A DNA stretch of 64,000 bases. It comes from Prunella strophiata (lineage: Eukaryota > Chordata > Aves > Passeriformes > Prunellidae). Of this stretch, positions 35,658-48,885 are shown in pieces. Location of the stretch: assembly GCA_036583965.1 (NCBI GenBank), contig JAZBQD010000001.1, positions 21,933,569 to 21,997,568 of the forward strand, given 5' to 3'. Numbering within the stretch: position 1 is the stretch's first letter; the number at the start of each line of letters is the position of its first letter. The position numbers and the translations under genes were made by a program. The notes beneath the pieces were generated by a model. That model saw nothing but the letters and a program-made list of their open reading frames with translations, searched no databases and was not told the origin of the DNA.

Positions 35658-36463
35658 AGCAGAAAATGAAATTCCATAATCAAGGTTGTCATGGTATTTA
35701 ATGTTTCATGGCAATGGTTTTGCTCTAGTCTGGTGCTGTGCAATTTAGGAATAACCAATTCCAGTCAGCCTATGAAGTTATTTCAGGCAGGGGCAAAGGA
35801 TTTTCAGGTGTACCTGGTTTCAAATACCTTCTACACCTGAACAAATGCTGGCTATTTTAATTTAAATCAATTGCACAATCGTCTGTTTTATGCTCAGAAA
35901 TTTCCAGACTTTCCCTTGAAGAATATTGAAATGAATTAAAAACTCTGAGATACAGATGAGGCAGGCTGAGTCATAACCCATTTTGCAGAGAAATCCAGAG
36001 CTGTGCAGCCACTTACCCTGAAGTGCATGACCAGCTCACTTCTCCTCATGCCCCTCAACAGAATTAAGAGCTGCACCTCAGACACCCCAGCAATTTTCTG
36101 CTTCACAAACAGCAATGAATGACAGAGCTTCCAAAGAGCACACACAGAGCCATGGGATGGCTGTGTACATAAATATAGATACACTTGGTTTGCTCTGTGA
36201 CTGAACACCTGAAAAGCAGCAAGACAAGGAAAAATTAAGTTTTCAGGAACAGCATGAAATGCACCACAAGAATATTCAGTATTTCTTCTGTTAAATGTAC
36301 TGTGTTCCACACAGAGCAGAAACCTCCAAGGTTATGCAAGTTTTTAAAGGAAATCCTCAAAGTTGGACTCCACAATTTTCATTGCATTTTAATATTCTGG
36401 GTATGTTGCCTACTTCTGACTTTTATCCAGAAAAACAGTTTAACCTGGAGCCAGGATTCCATT
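35658..36463. other. unique sequence
   Basis: No repeat recognised. The minus frame of 124 codons at 35936-36310 shows no known domain. Confidence 0.45.
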
Positions 36464-36670
36464 AAAAAAACAAACAAACCAACCCCCAAACCAAATCAAG
36501 CAACAACAAAAAAAAACCCAAAGAAAAAAAAACCCAAAAAACCAAAACAAAACCACACAAACCCAAACCAAACAAAAAAACACACCAAAAAAAAAACCAA
36601 CCCAAACAAAAAACCAAAAACCAAACAAAACAAACAAACAAAATAACAACAAAAAAAAACCCCCACCACC
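36464..36670. repeat. almost pure A/C low-complexity tract, about 207 bp
   Basis: The plus strand contains only A and C except for about two G and two T. There is no fixed period, only words such as CAAA, CCAAAA and AAACCC. The complementary strand is a G/T tract. Confidence 0.95.
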
Positions 36671-39600
36671 TGAAAATACTTAACCTATTGCAAACTGACA
36701 TAAAACTGTCCATTACACCTTTTCTTATTCGAACTTTAAATCCAAGTTGCAGTGAATCATAACAAATATTGGAATTTCCTGCAGACACACCCCCAACACG
36801 CCTCATTGTGAGCTAAGTTTGAAGGGTTTAAGTTTAGCTGGCAGTGCTCTGCAGTAAACAAAATATTAAAGATTAAGAAGTCTCCACCATGGTTGTGGTG
36901 TTTAGTCAGCTCATAAACACTTTATAAAGTCAGCTGGGTGCAAAGGCACAGAGTTTATCTCTAACATGATATTTAACTTGAATTTTACTGCAAGCAATGA
37001 TCAAAATTCAGATTATTTAAATCTCCATGAATCATGGCTGCAAACCTAGACTTTCTCAATACTTCTAACTGCACCAGCAATTAATATCTTCTATATTGAG
37101 TCTATTCACCAGGTTGAGAGAATCTAAAATTATCCCTGTGCTAAAAGTGCTGATTTCTCTGCCTGCTGCACAGGCAGCTTTCCTGCTCCTCATCTGCAGG
37201 GAATCCTCTGCCTGGTGCCTCCACATCCCATATTCAAAGAGAGACTTCAAATAATGTTCTGGCATTTCTCCAGCATTAACTCTGACACAGTCAATTCAGC
37301 AGGGAAATGCCAATTTCACTGAGCTGCTGAGGGGGTGGGGTTGGCAGGGCTGTGCTAATGCCCCTCCCCTCTCCCTGCTTTTATTGCAAATGATTTTCAT
37401 ACATGTTTTCCTAACCAAATTTGATTTGTCAACATATCCAGTGGGTTTACAATACAGGTATTGTTGCTGGAAATGTCAGTGCTCTAAATGTGATTCCTGA
37501 TGTAGCCTCTCAAAGGATATTGAGAAAGAGCCAAGTAAATTTATCCTTTCTATCTAAATGTCAGTTTAGGTGTAAAAAACCCTAAATATCATGAAGAGAA
37601 GAAGTATGTGCACTGTGTATCTAATGTGATGACTTGGATAAGAAACAAAATTAAATCTGTTTTGTGTGAGAATACTGAACCCTACAGTGGAGGATGTCAA
37701 CAGCCCCTCTGTAAAAGGAAATGTATATTACATACATAAATAATTTTACAAGACCCTTTTTATTGTAATCATAAAACCTCAAAAACATGATGGAATCAAA
37801 GCCATATTAGAGTTTAAAATACCATAAACCAGAAGCTATTATATCCCTGGCATACAGGATAATTTAAAGGAAGACATAATCACTAAATCAAAGTTTATCT
37901 TGCATCAGTAATAGGAGAAATGAGTTTTCATCATCAACTCCCCATCCAAAAAGTCAACAATGCCTCCATTAAAAAAAAAAAAATATTAGAGGGAAGTTGG
38001 AATGTTTGCATAGATAAATAATTGGTTATGGAGGTGGGGATTGAAGGTAGGATGGAGAGATGAGTGCTCAGGGCCAGCCAAGCCAGGAGCTGTCCTGCCC
38101 AAAAAGCCAGAAAGAGTCTGGGAAGGTGACATTCCATGGATGAGACAAAGGAAGTCCAGACAGGAATGCTGAGAGGCACCTGCAGGGATGTGCAGATGGA
38201 CCTTCCCTGTCTCAGTGTCTGAGCAATCACTGTGATGGATGGGAGGCAGCAGGAGGAGATGTGGAGTCACAGACCCGAGGGGAACATCCTGGCTTCCCAC
38301 ACAACATGATGGATACCTGCTCAATGCTGGTGTGCAGCAGCAACAGCGTGGGGCTGCAACTATTAATGCTGTGAGCAAATTGGTTCACACTCCTTGACAG
38401 CCACTTAAGAAAGCAAAATAAAAGAATAGAAAACAAAACAAAAAAACACATCAAGTGTTCATTTGTAAAATCTGCAGTGCAAACTTGTTGCATGTAATTC
38501 TGACTCCCCCACCTGAACAAGTGTATCAGGGACTTAGAAGGGGTTCAAGGATGGGAAAGAAAGCTGAGACCTTCCAGTCAGGACAGGGAGATGTCTCACA
38601 GAGGGATGAGAGAGGTGTGGCACACCCAGAGCAAAGAGTGGCAGTCCCAGCCTCGGGATCAGAGCACCCACAGCAGCTCCAGACAAACAAAAGTCTGGGG
38701 ACCTTCCTGCAGCTCCAAGACACCATAAGTTCCCATGGGAAGAGTCTAAAAGGACTCTCAACATCTATGTGGGAGCCAGACCTCCTGGATGTACCTCTGG
38801 CTTCCCAGCTGCCACAGTTGCAGAGAGCTTGCTGAAGAATTTTTATTATATGCTTGATCTAAACTCACATTGTCATGCTGCTTTCCAAGGGAAGAACCCA
38901 AAAAATGATAGAAAAGTAGGAAAAGAGAAGGGAAGAACCCTTTAGCTTGAACTCACAGTGGCTGAGAGGCAGCTGGAACATTCCTGGAGGGCAGGAACAC
39001 TGGAAATGGAAAACCAAAGCTCACACTCAGCCTTGTGGTTTTCCTTGGCCAGCCCCATGACTGGAAGGAACTGGAGAACTGGTTTGTGACTGCACTGCAG
39101 AATCTCACCAAGACCCACTCAGACACTCTCTGGACACAGCAGTGCCCAGGTTGGTGCTGTCCCTGATCCTCCCCTCTGATCTCTGCCCCCAACCCTACCC
39201 CAATCTTCACCCAAGTGCTCTCCACACTCTTTTAGGACTGCCACATCCCCTCATCCTTTTTGTTAATCAAGACAATTTTGTGATCCCATCAGCAACCCCT
39301 GGGCCAGAGCATCTTCATCTGAGTCAGCAACAAAGGCTGGCCAAAACAGACACGTGAGAATGAACAAACACTGAGCCCATGTGAAACAGAGACAGCTTGG
39401 GTGGGGATGCAGGATCTCCCCTTGCAGGGTCCCTGCCTCTCATAGCTCAACATCTAAATTCTAGGTTAGAGGTTTCATCTGCTCAAGGTTACCCAGATAT
39501 CTGTAACAGAGCTCTGAACCAGACTCCAGTCTCATGTAATATTTTAATTGCAAAGCTTTGCACAAACAGATTTGTTTTTCTTGATTCCACTCTATTGTAA

Positions 39601-40740
39601 ATAATAAACCTCCCTCTATAACACCTGAAAGCTTATTATGTGCTTCAGTAAAACTGTTCATAATTATTCAGTTATCTGATTATGGTTGCCCTTTTGTGTA
39701 TTTGAGCACCTGAGAAAGACAGGAGGTATTAAAGCATTTACAAACCAGGCAAGTAATTTATTTTCACATCATCTGCCCTCCCATACTGCATATTATTATA
39801 TGCAATCCATCACCTAAACTACAGGATGCCTCCACTTTCTATATTTCTGAATGGCCAATAACATCAGCTGTAAGGAGGATTTCTATTGAACACTGATATT
39901 CTTGTTTGGACATGAATACCCTGTGTCTGTGCAGATATAGATCCCCACAGAAGGAAACCTTGTTCCCTGAGCACTGGATAAAACAAAAAAACCCATCAGA
40001 AATGCTTTCAAGGAGCCTGAGCGTGACTGATAAGGGAGCTGTATAAATCTCCAGCAGCCACTTGCCAACTCAATTCTGAAACATTCAGCTGATTCCAACT
40101 GCAGATTATGACTTTTCTCCAACCATCCCCATTTTCATCTTCTGCTAAAAATATTCATTTACCCCAAGCAGCAGAGAGGCAGCCCAGGACACCCAAACTT
40201 GGATAAATCACAGACGTTGATTTAATCTCACGCAAGCGAAGCTTCCTGCTGTCCTTTTAAAACAAACAAGGAGGACTCAGAGGCCTGCACATAATCACTG
40301 AATTACAAAGAACAGATGTGAAACATTAACAAGGAAATGCTTATGCTGGCAAGGAGCAAGGACTATAAAACAGCACGCACTGTACTGAGCCAGACTGGCT
40401 TTTCAATGACTCATACTTATGAGATTACAAACAAGAAGGAACAAAAATTAAATGGTTCATTTGACTGGGCCTAATACACTTTAGTTACTTTAAATTAACT
40501 GGTAATTGTGCCATTTCTTTCCCTTGTTCTTTTCCTTCTGACTTCTTGGTTGCAATGTCTTGATGAAGGGGAAATTATTACAAACCCCACACAGCTCCTT
40601 TCTATGCATTTACCTATCCTAAATTCATGATTAGTGCAAGCATTCCCTTCAAAACATGCACACACTTCTCTGACATGAAAGCACCCCTCTGTCAATTTCC
40701 TGTTCAGCCTGTTACTACACCAAGTATTCACAGGATTAAT
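36671..40740. other. unique non-coding sequence
   Basis: About 4 kb with no recognised mobile element. 38040-38330 and 38510-38830 are richer in G and C. The plus frame of 126 codons at 38455-38835 and overlapping minus frames are not recognised. 40200-40480 contains several ATTA-type words and a TATAAAA-like site, compatible with a conserved non-coding element but unproven. Confidence 0.4.
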
Positions 40741-40765
40741 TTTTCTTTCTTTTTTTTTTTTTTTT
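40741..40765. repeat. poly-T run
   Basis: TTTTCTTTC followed by about 17 T. Confidence 0.95.
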
Positions 40766-40801
40766 AACCAGTTCTACAGAGATTTTATCCTGTTCATTCC
40801 C

Positions 40802-40908
40802 TGAGCAGCCTGGGGTAGTGGAAGGTGTCCCTGCCCATGGCAGGGGTTTGGGACGAGATGAACTTTAAGGTTCCTTCCTACCCAAACCATGCTGGGATTC
40901 TGTGATAT
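40802..40908 (+). mobile_element. CR1 3' fragment, short
   Basis: GAGCAGCCTGGGGTAGTGG, AAGGTGTCCCTGCCCATGG, TTTAAGGTTCCTTCC and CCAAACCATGCTGGGATTC form the last 107 bases of CR1. Confidence 0.9.
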
Positions 40909-41082
40909 TGCAGGCCTATTTCTCACCCTGCACTGACAGAGGGACAGAAAAGGGTCACTACTTGCAGTGTGAATAAGGGAGGGTGCCCAAGCCATATCAT
41001 GAATAACCTCATATGGATAACAGGGATGAAGAACCACTCTGAAGTGCAGGACAATGAAAGCTCAAATAAAAATAACAATTGA

Positions 41083-41123
41083 ATTTTGCATTTTAATTGC
41101 AAAATTAAAATTGCATTTTAATT
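41083..41123. repeat. short AT-rich direct and inverted repeat
   Basis: TTGCATTTTAATT occurs at 41087-41099 and 41111-41123. ATTTTGCA (41083-41090) and TGCAAAAT (41098-41105) are exact inverted arms. Confidence 0.8.
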
Positions 41124-41303
41124 AACATAAAAACCCTACTGCCTGCCTCTCATACATCCATATTTTCTATTTCTATGCCTGTCCTACAAACATGCTCTCA
41201 TCTCTCAAGCCACTTCATGGTTTATCAACCTCATGTCTTGGGTTGCAAGAAATAAAAAAGAACTTTGCTCCTGCATGATTTGGTGGCCACATCACATTTA
41301 CAG

Positions 41304-41360
41304 GAGCTGGACATTGATGATCCCTGCGGGTCCCTTCCAGCTCAGGATATTCTGTGATTC
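41304..41360 (+). mobile_element. CR1 3' terminus, second subfamily
   Basis: GAGCTGGACATTGATGATCC, GGGTCCCTTCCAGCTCAGG and ATATTCTGTGATTC match the terminus of the subfamily at 57349-57567. Only about 57 bases remain. Confidence 0.75.
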
Positions 41361-41675
41361 CAATAAAGGAACGTGTGTGGTAAAGGGAGATTGGTGCCCA
41401 TCTTCCCTTATGGTGCCAGGGAGAAAACAGGGCCAATTTCATATAAACAGAACCTTCCCACCTGTCTCTATCACAAGTACTTTAAGATGTTAATATTATC
41501 TCCTGATGTTCAAAACACAAAAATTAATGCCTTAACTACTTGGTTGTAAGGACACAAGCAAGATCAACACACTCAGTTTGAAAATAGTGATAACCTAGAT
41601 GGAGCACACTGGGAAACCTCTCCTGCTCTGACTGCTGATGAATGCATCTAAGTAGTTTTTTTATTTATTTATTTT

Positions 41676-41850
41676 CTCAGAGATAGGATCTCTATTATAA
41701 TATGTAATATTATAATAGAGATCCTATTATATATGATATTATAATATTATCTATCATATAATTATATGTATAGTATATTATATAATGTTATATAATATTA
41801 TTTTATATCTATTATACAATATATAATAGAAATCTCTGTTTCTCACAGAG
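41676..41850. repeat. AT-rich palindrome
   Basis: The core is a hairpin with 20-base arms at 41683-41702 and 41708-41727 around a 5-base loop; the arm contains AGGATCTCTATTATAATA. Around it lies a larger imperfect inverted repeat: CAGAGAT...CTATTATAATAT on the left faces ATATATAATAG...ATCTCTG near 41822-41838. The middle is nearly pure A/T. Such sequences can extrude as cruciforms and are prone to rearrangement. Confidence 0.85.
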
Positions 41851-44800
41851 ATATCTATATGTTAAAGCAGAGTTCCTCATTATGACCAACTTGGATTAAC
41901 TTTTTGAGAGCACTGGAGACAATTTTCTTCCTATTACCCACTGGGAATGAGAAGGATGGAGGCAGTGAATGCCTTAATTTTTTACAATGACCACTGGTGG
42001 GGGAAGCAGCAGATCATCATTTGGTAAATTCTGGCAGTGAGTATTTCAGTATAGATATTAAAAATTCAGGCTTTATTTGCAGAGTCCCTCAGGCTCCCAT
42101 TAAAGAGGCCTCCTTGTGCCTTCATCTCCCAGAGTGAAGAGTCCTTCAGCATCACATCATCCCTAAGCCCTCCTGCCCACAGAAGTCAAATTAAATCACT
42201 TCATGCCTTTTTTCCTTCAACAGAATGGACAATTCACTTTTGTCTTACAGCAAAGCAAGCACTCTCAAATCACTTCTGTGTCTCTTTCCAGCACAATGTT
42301 GAAATTCCAATCAGATTTTCCAGCCTAGGAATGATCTTGCCACTGCTTCCTATGGAAATCCCCCCACTTGGGGCCCAGGCTGATGTTGCCCTGTATTTAT
42401 TGAATATTATTACACATATCCACATGGGCCTGTTCTTAACACCACTAGAGAAATTACAGACAAATTTGACTGGTTGCAGCCTTTTAGACTGATAAATTTT
42501 GGGTAATAAGGGAATGAAGAGATCATTATGTTTCTTTTCCTTCATGAAGAAGAGCACTGGAGCAGTTGAGAACTGGAGGAAAACTCCCTCTAGCAACCTG
42601 AGGGAGCAGCTCAGGGAAGAGACAGAAGGTGATGCAAAGAAAGGAGCAGCTGGGAAAATAAAGTTGAAGTAAAAACCCTGTTTTGCTTCATTGTTTAATC
42701 ACATTTATAGTTAAGAGTAAGAACCAGCATCTCAGAGCCCAGTTATGGCCCCAGTGAGGAGCTCCAGGGCCCTCTATTGCAGAAATGCTCCTTTACCCTT
42801 CCCAACCCAAACCCTGATATTCATAACCCTATTTGAACAGAGCTTTAAAACTCATGATTTGTGATCAAATTCAGAAGAAATGTTGAAATAAAATGGCAAG
42901 AAAAGACACAAAAAGCAGCCTCCCAGCTGTGGTGGACTTTCCAGCTCAATTTCAATGCCAAATTTTTTAATTTGCTCAAGGCTAAGAGAGCCTGAAACAC
43001 TTCACATTTCTGTGGTTCTGCAGCTCCTTTCACACCTAAGGTGCAGTAAAATGCACAGAATGATGGCAGCACCTGTGTTATTCAGGGTACATTTTCCCTA
43101 CTGGCACAAGTGCACAGTGCCATTCAAATTAAGATTTCATACCAAGATGGCAAATTTCCCAAATCACACTCTTAATCTCTCCTATCCACTTGATAGAAAA
43201 GAAAAGGTAATTAAAACCCACAATAACAGAGCATTCCACCTGTACAAGGAGAAGAATCGATGTACAAAGACCAGAGAGAAATTGAAAACAGTAAAAAACA
43301 AATTTAAAAAAAATTAAAGTGCTCAACTAACAAATTGGTTTCTGCACAGAGATCTACAGGGCATTAACTTTCAGGGATCACAGCACTGATTTTCTCACAG
43401 AAGCAAAACAGGTATTTACAGTCATCCTTCAGCACATTGAATTATGCAGCTGGCAAAGCACAAGACAGGAGCAAGTAGGTGTTGTGTCCACCATGGACAT
43501 GGACATGACCTCTAAGCAATTCCTCCATAAGGTGTAAAAAAAAAATACAGTAGTTGAGACATAAAATTTTTAATAAATGTCCCTTTTATTATAAGGTACC
43601 AGGGAGATTTAGAAAGTCCCTCGTGAAGTGACCAAGGATGTGTCCTAAATGTCTCATATGACAATTCCTGAAGCAGAAAAGAGATGAAAACTTCTTTTTA
43701 CTGTGTTACCCTGCAGAGTTGGAAAGAAAAGGCTCATAAACCACCAGGCCAAGCAACATCTGCATGGACTACCTGGAGTGTAGCCACAACAGGGGACATC
43801 ACCTCCAGGCAGCCCAGAAATCAAACTGGGTCACTCCTGCTCAAGTGCCCTGTGTTCTTCCTTTATCCACCTTCTCCTGCTCTAGAGCCCCAAATGGTTT
43901 CAGGAACAGATGGAAAATGTGGCTGATATGTGAACTTTGAGGGGGGATACCTGCTGCTCCCATCCCCTGCCAGGGGAGTACAGGGCACAGATCCTCCACC
44001 CTGGGGACAGGTTCAATGCCAGGGAGCTGAAGGACACGGGGCTCTGGAAGCACCACTCTGCCCACCAACAGCTTCCACCTCACCAAACAGGCAGATTAAG
44101 CCCAGACCTGACTTTTTTTTCTAGGATATTATTCCCAGAGAGCCAAGGGAGAGGCACAGCAAGCAGCTCAGCTGATGGACAGTGCTGTGTCAGGCCCTGA
44201 GAGCTCAGCACTGTCTCAACCCTTGCAGATGTTTTCAAAGCAGTGACGTGCCCTGAGACAGCCAGGAGGGGAGGACAGATGCTGTCACTTCAGGGTCAAG
44301 CCTCCCTGGCACCAAAAATCATGTCACTTCTCAGTGACCAGCTCTGAGGCCAAGATAAAACTGTTTCAGCAACTGCTCTTTTTGGAAGTGAACACTGTGC
44401 TTCCTGCTGTGGCTGGAATATGTGGAATAATCACAGCTACCCTTTGCCAAGGGTGATTTCCATGGTCTGAAATGCAGTCTCCCTGTGAATTTTGTGGTAA
44501 TCAGATTCTTCTTTGCCTATTTCTGTTCTTCTCCATTAATTTTTGGAGGAGCGTTACCAGCATGTGTAATTCAGCAGGGCTGGGACAGGGGAGTCAGGCA
44601 GGATAAGAAGGAATAACAGACAGGAATAATTGCTACAACAAACTGGCACATCCCAGCTCCAGTTCAGGCTATGCTGAGACCAAGTCCATGCATCCCAAAT
44701 TTACCCAGCAGCCAAACTTCCCTGACTAACATCATCCTGGGGAACGAGCAAAGGAGCATGAAGCTGTTTCTGTTTGCACCTGACCAGGCATGACATGAAT

Positions 44801-45109
44801 TCCTGGATAACTCGGGGCAGAAGCAGCCTTGAAATCACACTGTCCACCCTGACTGGGTGACACAGGTGGCCTTGGAACACCAGCTGTCCCTCTAGCAGGA
44901 TGCTCTGCCTGGAAATGGGGTCAAACAACTCCAACACTGTCCAAGGCTGTCAGTGGTGGGCTGAGAGGGGCATTGTGTGCTGCTTGTGGTGTTGAATGGT
45001 GCTAAAATCAGTCTGGCTTGTCCTGACAGAGAGGTAAAGGTGTGGAAGATGTGGTGAAGTATTATCTAAAATTGCTAAGCTGACCCAGCTGACCTGGAGA
45101 CATCTGACA
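41851..45109. other. unique non-coding sequence
   Basis: No recognised mobile element. 43930-44230 is richer in G and C. Frames there (64-87 codons) are not recognised. Confidence 0.45.
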
Positions 45110-45480
45110 GATGTCAGTCCTAGAAAAGTCCAGTCCACTTTCCCTAGGGTGGTTCTTTAACTTATTCCTCCTTGGAACATGTGGAGATTCCTCCCTTGGG
45201 TTTTGGGGACAGTCCCCAAGGACACCCCTTGAGGCTGAGACAAAGATTTGCCCATTGAGCTTTGGTCTGGCTGAGTTACATCAACCTCTGATAATTGTTT
45301 CTTTTTGCTGGTTTTAATAATTGCTTTAATATTGCTTTGCTATTGGGTACTACCCAATTTTATACCATAATAACAGTTTTAGCTTTTATACTGTGTAGTA
45401 AATAATGCTGATCACAATCATTTATCATAATCATTTTATATAAACAGATCTGATTTGCCAGCATTAATCCTGCAGGACAA
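45110..45480 (+). mobile_element. possible old LTR or other dispersed repeat (doubtful)
   Basis: The text from about 45300 to 45480 (GGTTTTAATAATTGC..., TTTTATACCATAATAACAG..., ATTTTATATAAACAGATCTG...) looks to me like sequence met repeatedly in songbird genomes, with a TATATAAA-like element at about 45435-45442. I see no TG...CA ends, no target-site duplication and no second copy in this window, so this rests on general resemblance only. Confidence 0.25.
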
Positions 45481-46340
45481 AGTGACAAAGCCTGGGTCTA
45501 GGACTGGATCCAGCCACCCTCAGGCTCCTGTTGAAGGAGGAGTTTAGAAAGCCAAGGGGTCCTTCCTGAACCTTGTGACTCACCAGGAGCTTCTCTCAAA
45601 CTTTGAATCTCCCACTGCACCCACGACAGCCCCTCCTCACTGTTCCCTTCTGCTGCCAAACAATCATTGAAGAGACCAAAACCTTCCCTGTCCCAAGCAA
45701 GCTCAGGCAAGGAACAAATCAAAACTTGTCAAGTTTGTTTGCAGTGACACAAAGTGTTACTTCTCTTCCTTCTCACTCCTTTGCACATTTAAGCCTGGAT
45801 ATGGCCCTGTGAAGTTTCTCAAGTTACAGATTTCTCATCTTCTCCAAGTCATAGAAATCAGAGGGAATGTTTGAAGAACAGAATTTCATGGTGGACTGGT
45901 ATTTATAATACAAACACCAGGCAGTAATTGTATTTATATATTTATATACACACACACATATATCCACTGCAACAGATTCTGCCCAGCTCAACAGCAGGCT
46001 CTGTTTGCCAGCTCAAATGTGGAGCCCAGCTGCAGCACTGGTCATGCTCCCACACCCCAGAGATCCATATCAAGTGTTTGATTTTCTCTGTGTCCTGTTC
46101 TTTTCCCTCTGAGAAGGATGCTTGTGTTCCACAGCAATCAAAATAAGCTCAATACTGCTAACAAACCTGAAAAGGTGTTCAAAATATGTAACAGAAAGTA
46201 AGAGACAGCATAATTAACACTTAATTCCAGAGGAAAAAAAGAACCAGGCACACATCCCTTTCTTTCTGCACATGGAAGCACAGGAATGCACAAAACTTGC
46301 ATTGTCTACTTAAAAATAGTAGACATAGCATTCTGCATTT
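45481..46340. other. unique sequence with small CA/TA microsatellite
   Basis: A short TATATTTATATACACACACACATATAT stretch lies at 45935-45963. Nothing else recognised. Confidence 0.5.
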
Positions 46341-46660
46341 TCCAGAATGATTTAGGTTGGATGGGACCTTAAAGCCCATCCAGTGCCACCCCTGCCATGG
46401 CAGGGACACCTTCCACTGTCCCAGGCTGCTCCAAGCCCTGTCCAGCCTGGCCTTGGGCACTGCCAGGGATCCAGGGGCAGCCACAGCTGCTCTGGGCACC
46501 CTGTGCCAGGGCCTGCCAACCCTCCCAGGGAACAATTCCTAATTCCCAATATCCCACCTAAATCTGTCCTTCAGCAACAGGAAGCCCTTCCCCTTGTCCT
46601 GGCACTTCAAGCTCTTGTGAAAAGTCCCTCTCCAGCTCTCTTGGGACCCCTTCAGGTACT
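46341..46660 (-). mobile_element. CR1 3' fragment, about 320 bp
   Basis: Plus-strand text starts CCAGAATGATTTAGGTTGGATGGGACC and continues with the complement of all 3' blocks to AATTCCTAATTCCCAATATCCC, CTTCCCCTTGTCCTGGCAC and CCCTCTCCAGCTCTCTTGGG. Open frames on both strands are repeat shadows. Confidence 0.93.
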
Positions 46661-48579
46661 TCAAACCCTCTTTGGAGGCTTGGCAAGGCTCAATAATACC
46701 TACCACTAGTAGCAATAAATAACAGTAACAACAATAAGCCCAAACTTCCATCATGAATAATTTGAATCAATGAAAGCAGTCTCAAATATTTAATGTTTGC
46801 TGGGAAAACCTTCCCCAAAAGATCATTAAAAAAATGTTAATCTCCACCTAATGCTTCACAACATCAGCCATTAATAAATTATGTGTACACCAGGAATTAG
46901 CTTTAGCATAATATTCTCAAATAAGAGAATATTGCCAAATATTTTCACAAGGGACTTGTTACTTTATTGAGGGGGTGAGTTTTTACAATAGGGTTGGTTT
47001 GTTACTGTTTGTTGATGTTCTGGGGTTTTTATTTTTGGTTGGTTGGGGTTTTTTAGGCTTGGGGTGGGCACACAGCTATCCACACTTTTGGAGAGCAAAG
47101 AGCCCATGTGATGGATTCTGTAATTTCTAATACTAGAAGCTCTTTGGCATGAACAATTTTCACAAATTGATCTGAATTTAGCTAGGATAGCAACGACAGC
47201 AAGTGCATCTATTTTAGAATGAAATTCCAAGTGCCATCAAGAGCTGTCTTTGAGGAAGAGCCATGAGTTAAACCAGCTCCAGATCTCACCATGCCACACT
47301 TATGGTTCACATGCCTGAACAATTTTCTTCTTTGCTAAAGCAGACATATATTCGAAAATAAAACACACATGCAAAGACTGCCACCAGAAAAAAAAAAACA
47401 AAAACCCCACCTTATTATTGCCCATTCCCACCTCACAAGGTGTTTGAAGGCTTCCTGATTGTGGGAGACCTCAAAAAAGCTCTTTAGCTCATCTTGTTGA
47501 CCAGCAAACCAAAATGCTTTTTTAAAATTCTCATTATTACTACTAGGGAAGATTTCTTTAGCCAGGGACATCTCCACACTGACTGGAATGGCCTCAGTTG
47601 TTACACAGAGGATTCATGGCTGGATGTGTTAAAAACAAGGCAATTGATGCAATTAACACATTTAAATTGAGCTCTAATTCTTTAAGATGCTTCAAGCAAC
47701 ACATTCAAATTTAGCTCTGATTTTTTAGGTTACATCAAACAACAGTGATGCCACATCTGAGACTTAAGCCCTGAAATAAGCCATTCCTCTGGTTACCACA
47801 GCAAGTCACAAGCAGCAGGGAATTCCAGCAGCAGGGAATTCTGCCATGGAGGTGAGCAAAGGTTCACCTGGGGCTGATCCCAGCTCCCACTCACCCACCA
47901 GGCAGCAGCTCAGAACCTGTCAGATCATCTTCAGCTCACTGCTGAAGCTCCTGTAGCCCTTCATCCACACACTGTGGGGTCCCAGGCACCTGTGGAGTGG
48001 TTATTCCCCACCACAGGGATGGAGCAGAGCTTTCCCTGACTCCTCAAAATGCACAGAGGGGCTCCTCTTGCTGCTGTACCCACAGCCAGCCCGTGGATGA
48101 AGAATGCTCCCAAACTGTGCCAGGTCTAAACAATTTAGCCACTGCACACAACAGGAGGAACAAATTAGGACAGCTCCAAGATGAATTTTTGCATGTGATT
48201 ATTAATAGCAAGCAATGCTGGCAGTTACTCACTGCAGCCTGTGGGGAAAATTTCTCTTGGGCAATAACTCCAGACACTGCTGAAAAATCTGAAACATTGC
48301 ACACAGCATGAAAATATTGAACTTGCCTCTCTTTCTGCAAACAGACTAAAAGGAATTATCAAGGACTCCACTGGTGAGAAACAACAGTTTGTGATATACA
48401 ATGCCACAGAACACCAGGTAGTAACAGCAGAAGAAAAAGAAATCTGCTGTTTGCTTTCATTGCTTGCAGACTCAGAAGTTGCTGGTGAGAAAAAGTGCTG
48501 ACAATTTTAGCATTGGCTTTGTCCACAGTGGAAATTTTCATTAAAATGAATGAAAACTAAGAAGAGAGAAGGCAGAATT
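46661..48579. other. unique sequence with a G/T-rich patch
   Basis: 46970-47068 is G/T rich on the plus strand (GGTTGGTTGGGGTTTTTT). At 47813-47841 GCAGCAGGGAATTC is duplicated in tandem. No gene is supported. Confidence 0.5.
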
Positions 48580-48885
48580 CCAGAATCATTGAGGCTGGAA
48601 AAACCCTCCTGGATCACCAAATCCACCCTGTGCCCAGTGCCCACCTTGTGCCCAGCCCAGAGCACTGAGTGCCACCTCCTGCCCTTCCTGGCACACCTGC
48701 AGGGATGGGCACTCCAAAGCTCCCTGGGCAGCCCCTGCCAAGGCCTGAGCACCCTTTCCATGCAGAAATTCCTGCTGCTGTCCAAGCTGAGCCTCCCCTG
48801 GCCCAGCCTGAGGCCGTTTTCCCTTGTCCTGTCCCTGTTCCCTGGCAGCAGAGCCCGACCCCCCCTGGCTGTCCCCTCCTGTCAT
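48580..48885 (-). mobile_element. CR1 3' fragment, third subfamily, about 300 bp
   Basis: CCAGAATCATTGAGGCTGG, CACCTTGTGCCCAGCCCAG, AGCACTGAGTGCCACCTCC, CATGCAGAAATTCCTGCTGC and CCCTTGTCCTGTCCC are the complement of the CR1 type also seen at 30113-30306. Minus-strand frames of 147 and 166 codons across it are repeat shadows. Confidence 0.88.

Noticed and set aside
36254..36806. Lys/Asn/Pro-rich plus-strand and Phe/Gly/Trp-rich minus-strand frames
   Set aside because: They are readings of the A/C low-complexity tract at 36464-36670.
43930..44200. GC-richer segment as a possible exon
   Set aside because: Two overlapping plus frames of 64 and 87 codons give unrelated proteins with no known motif.
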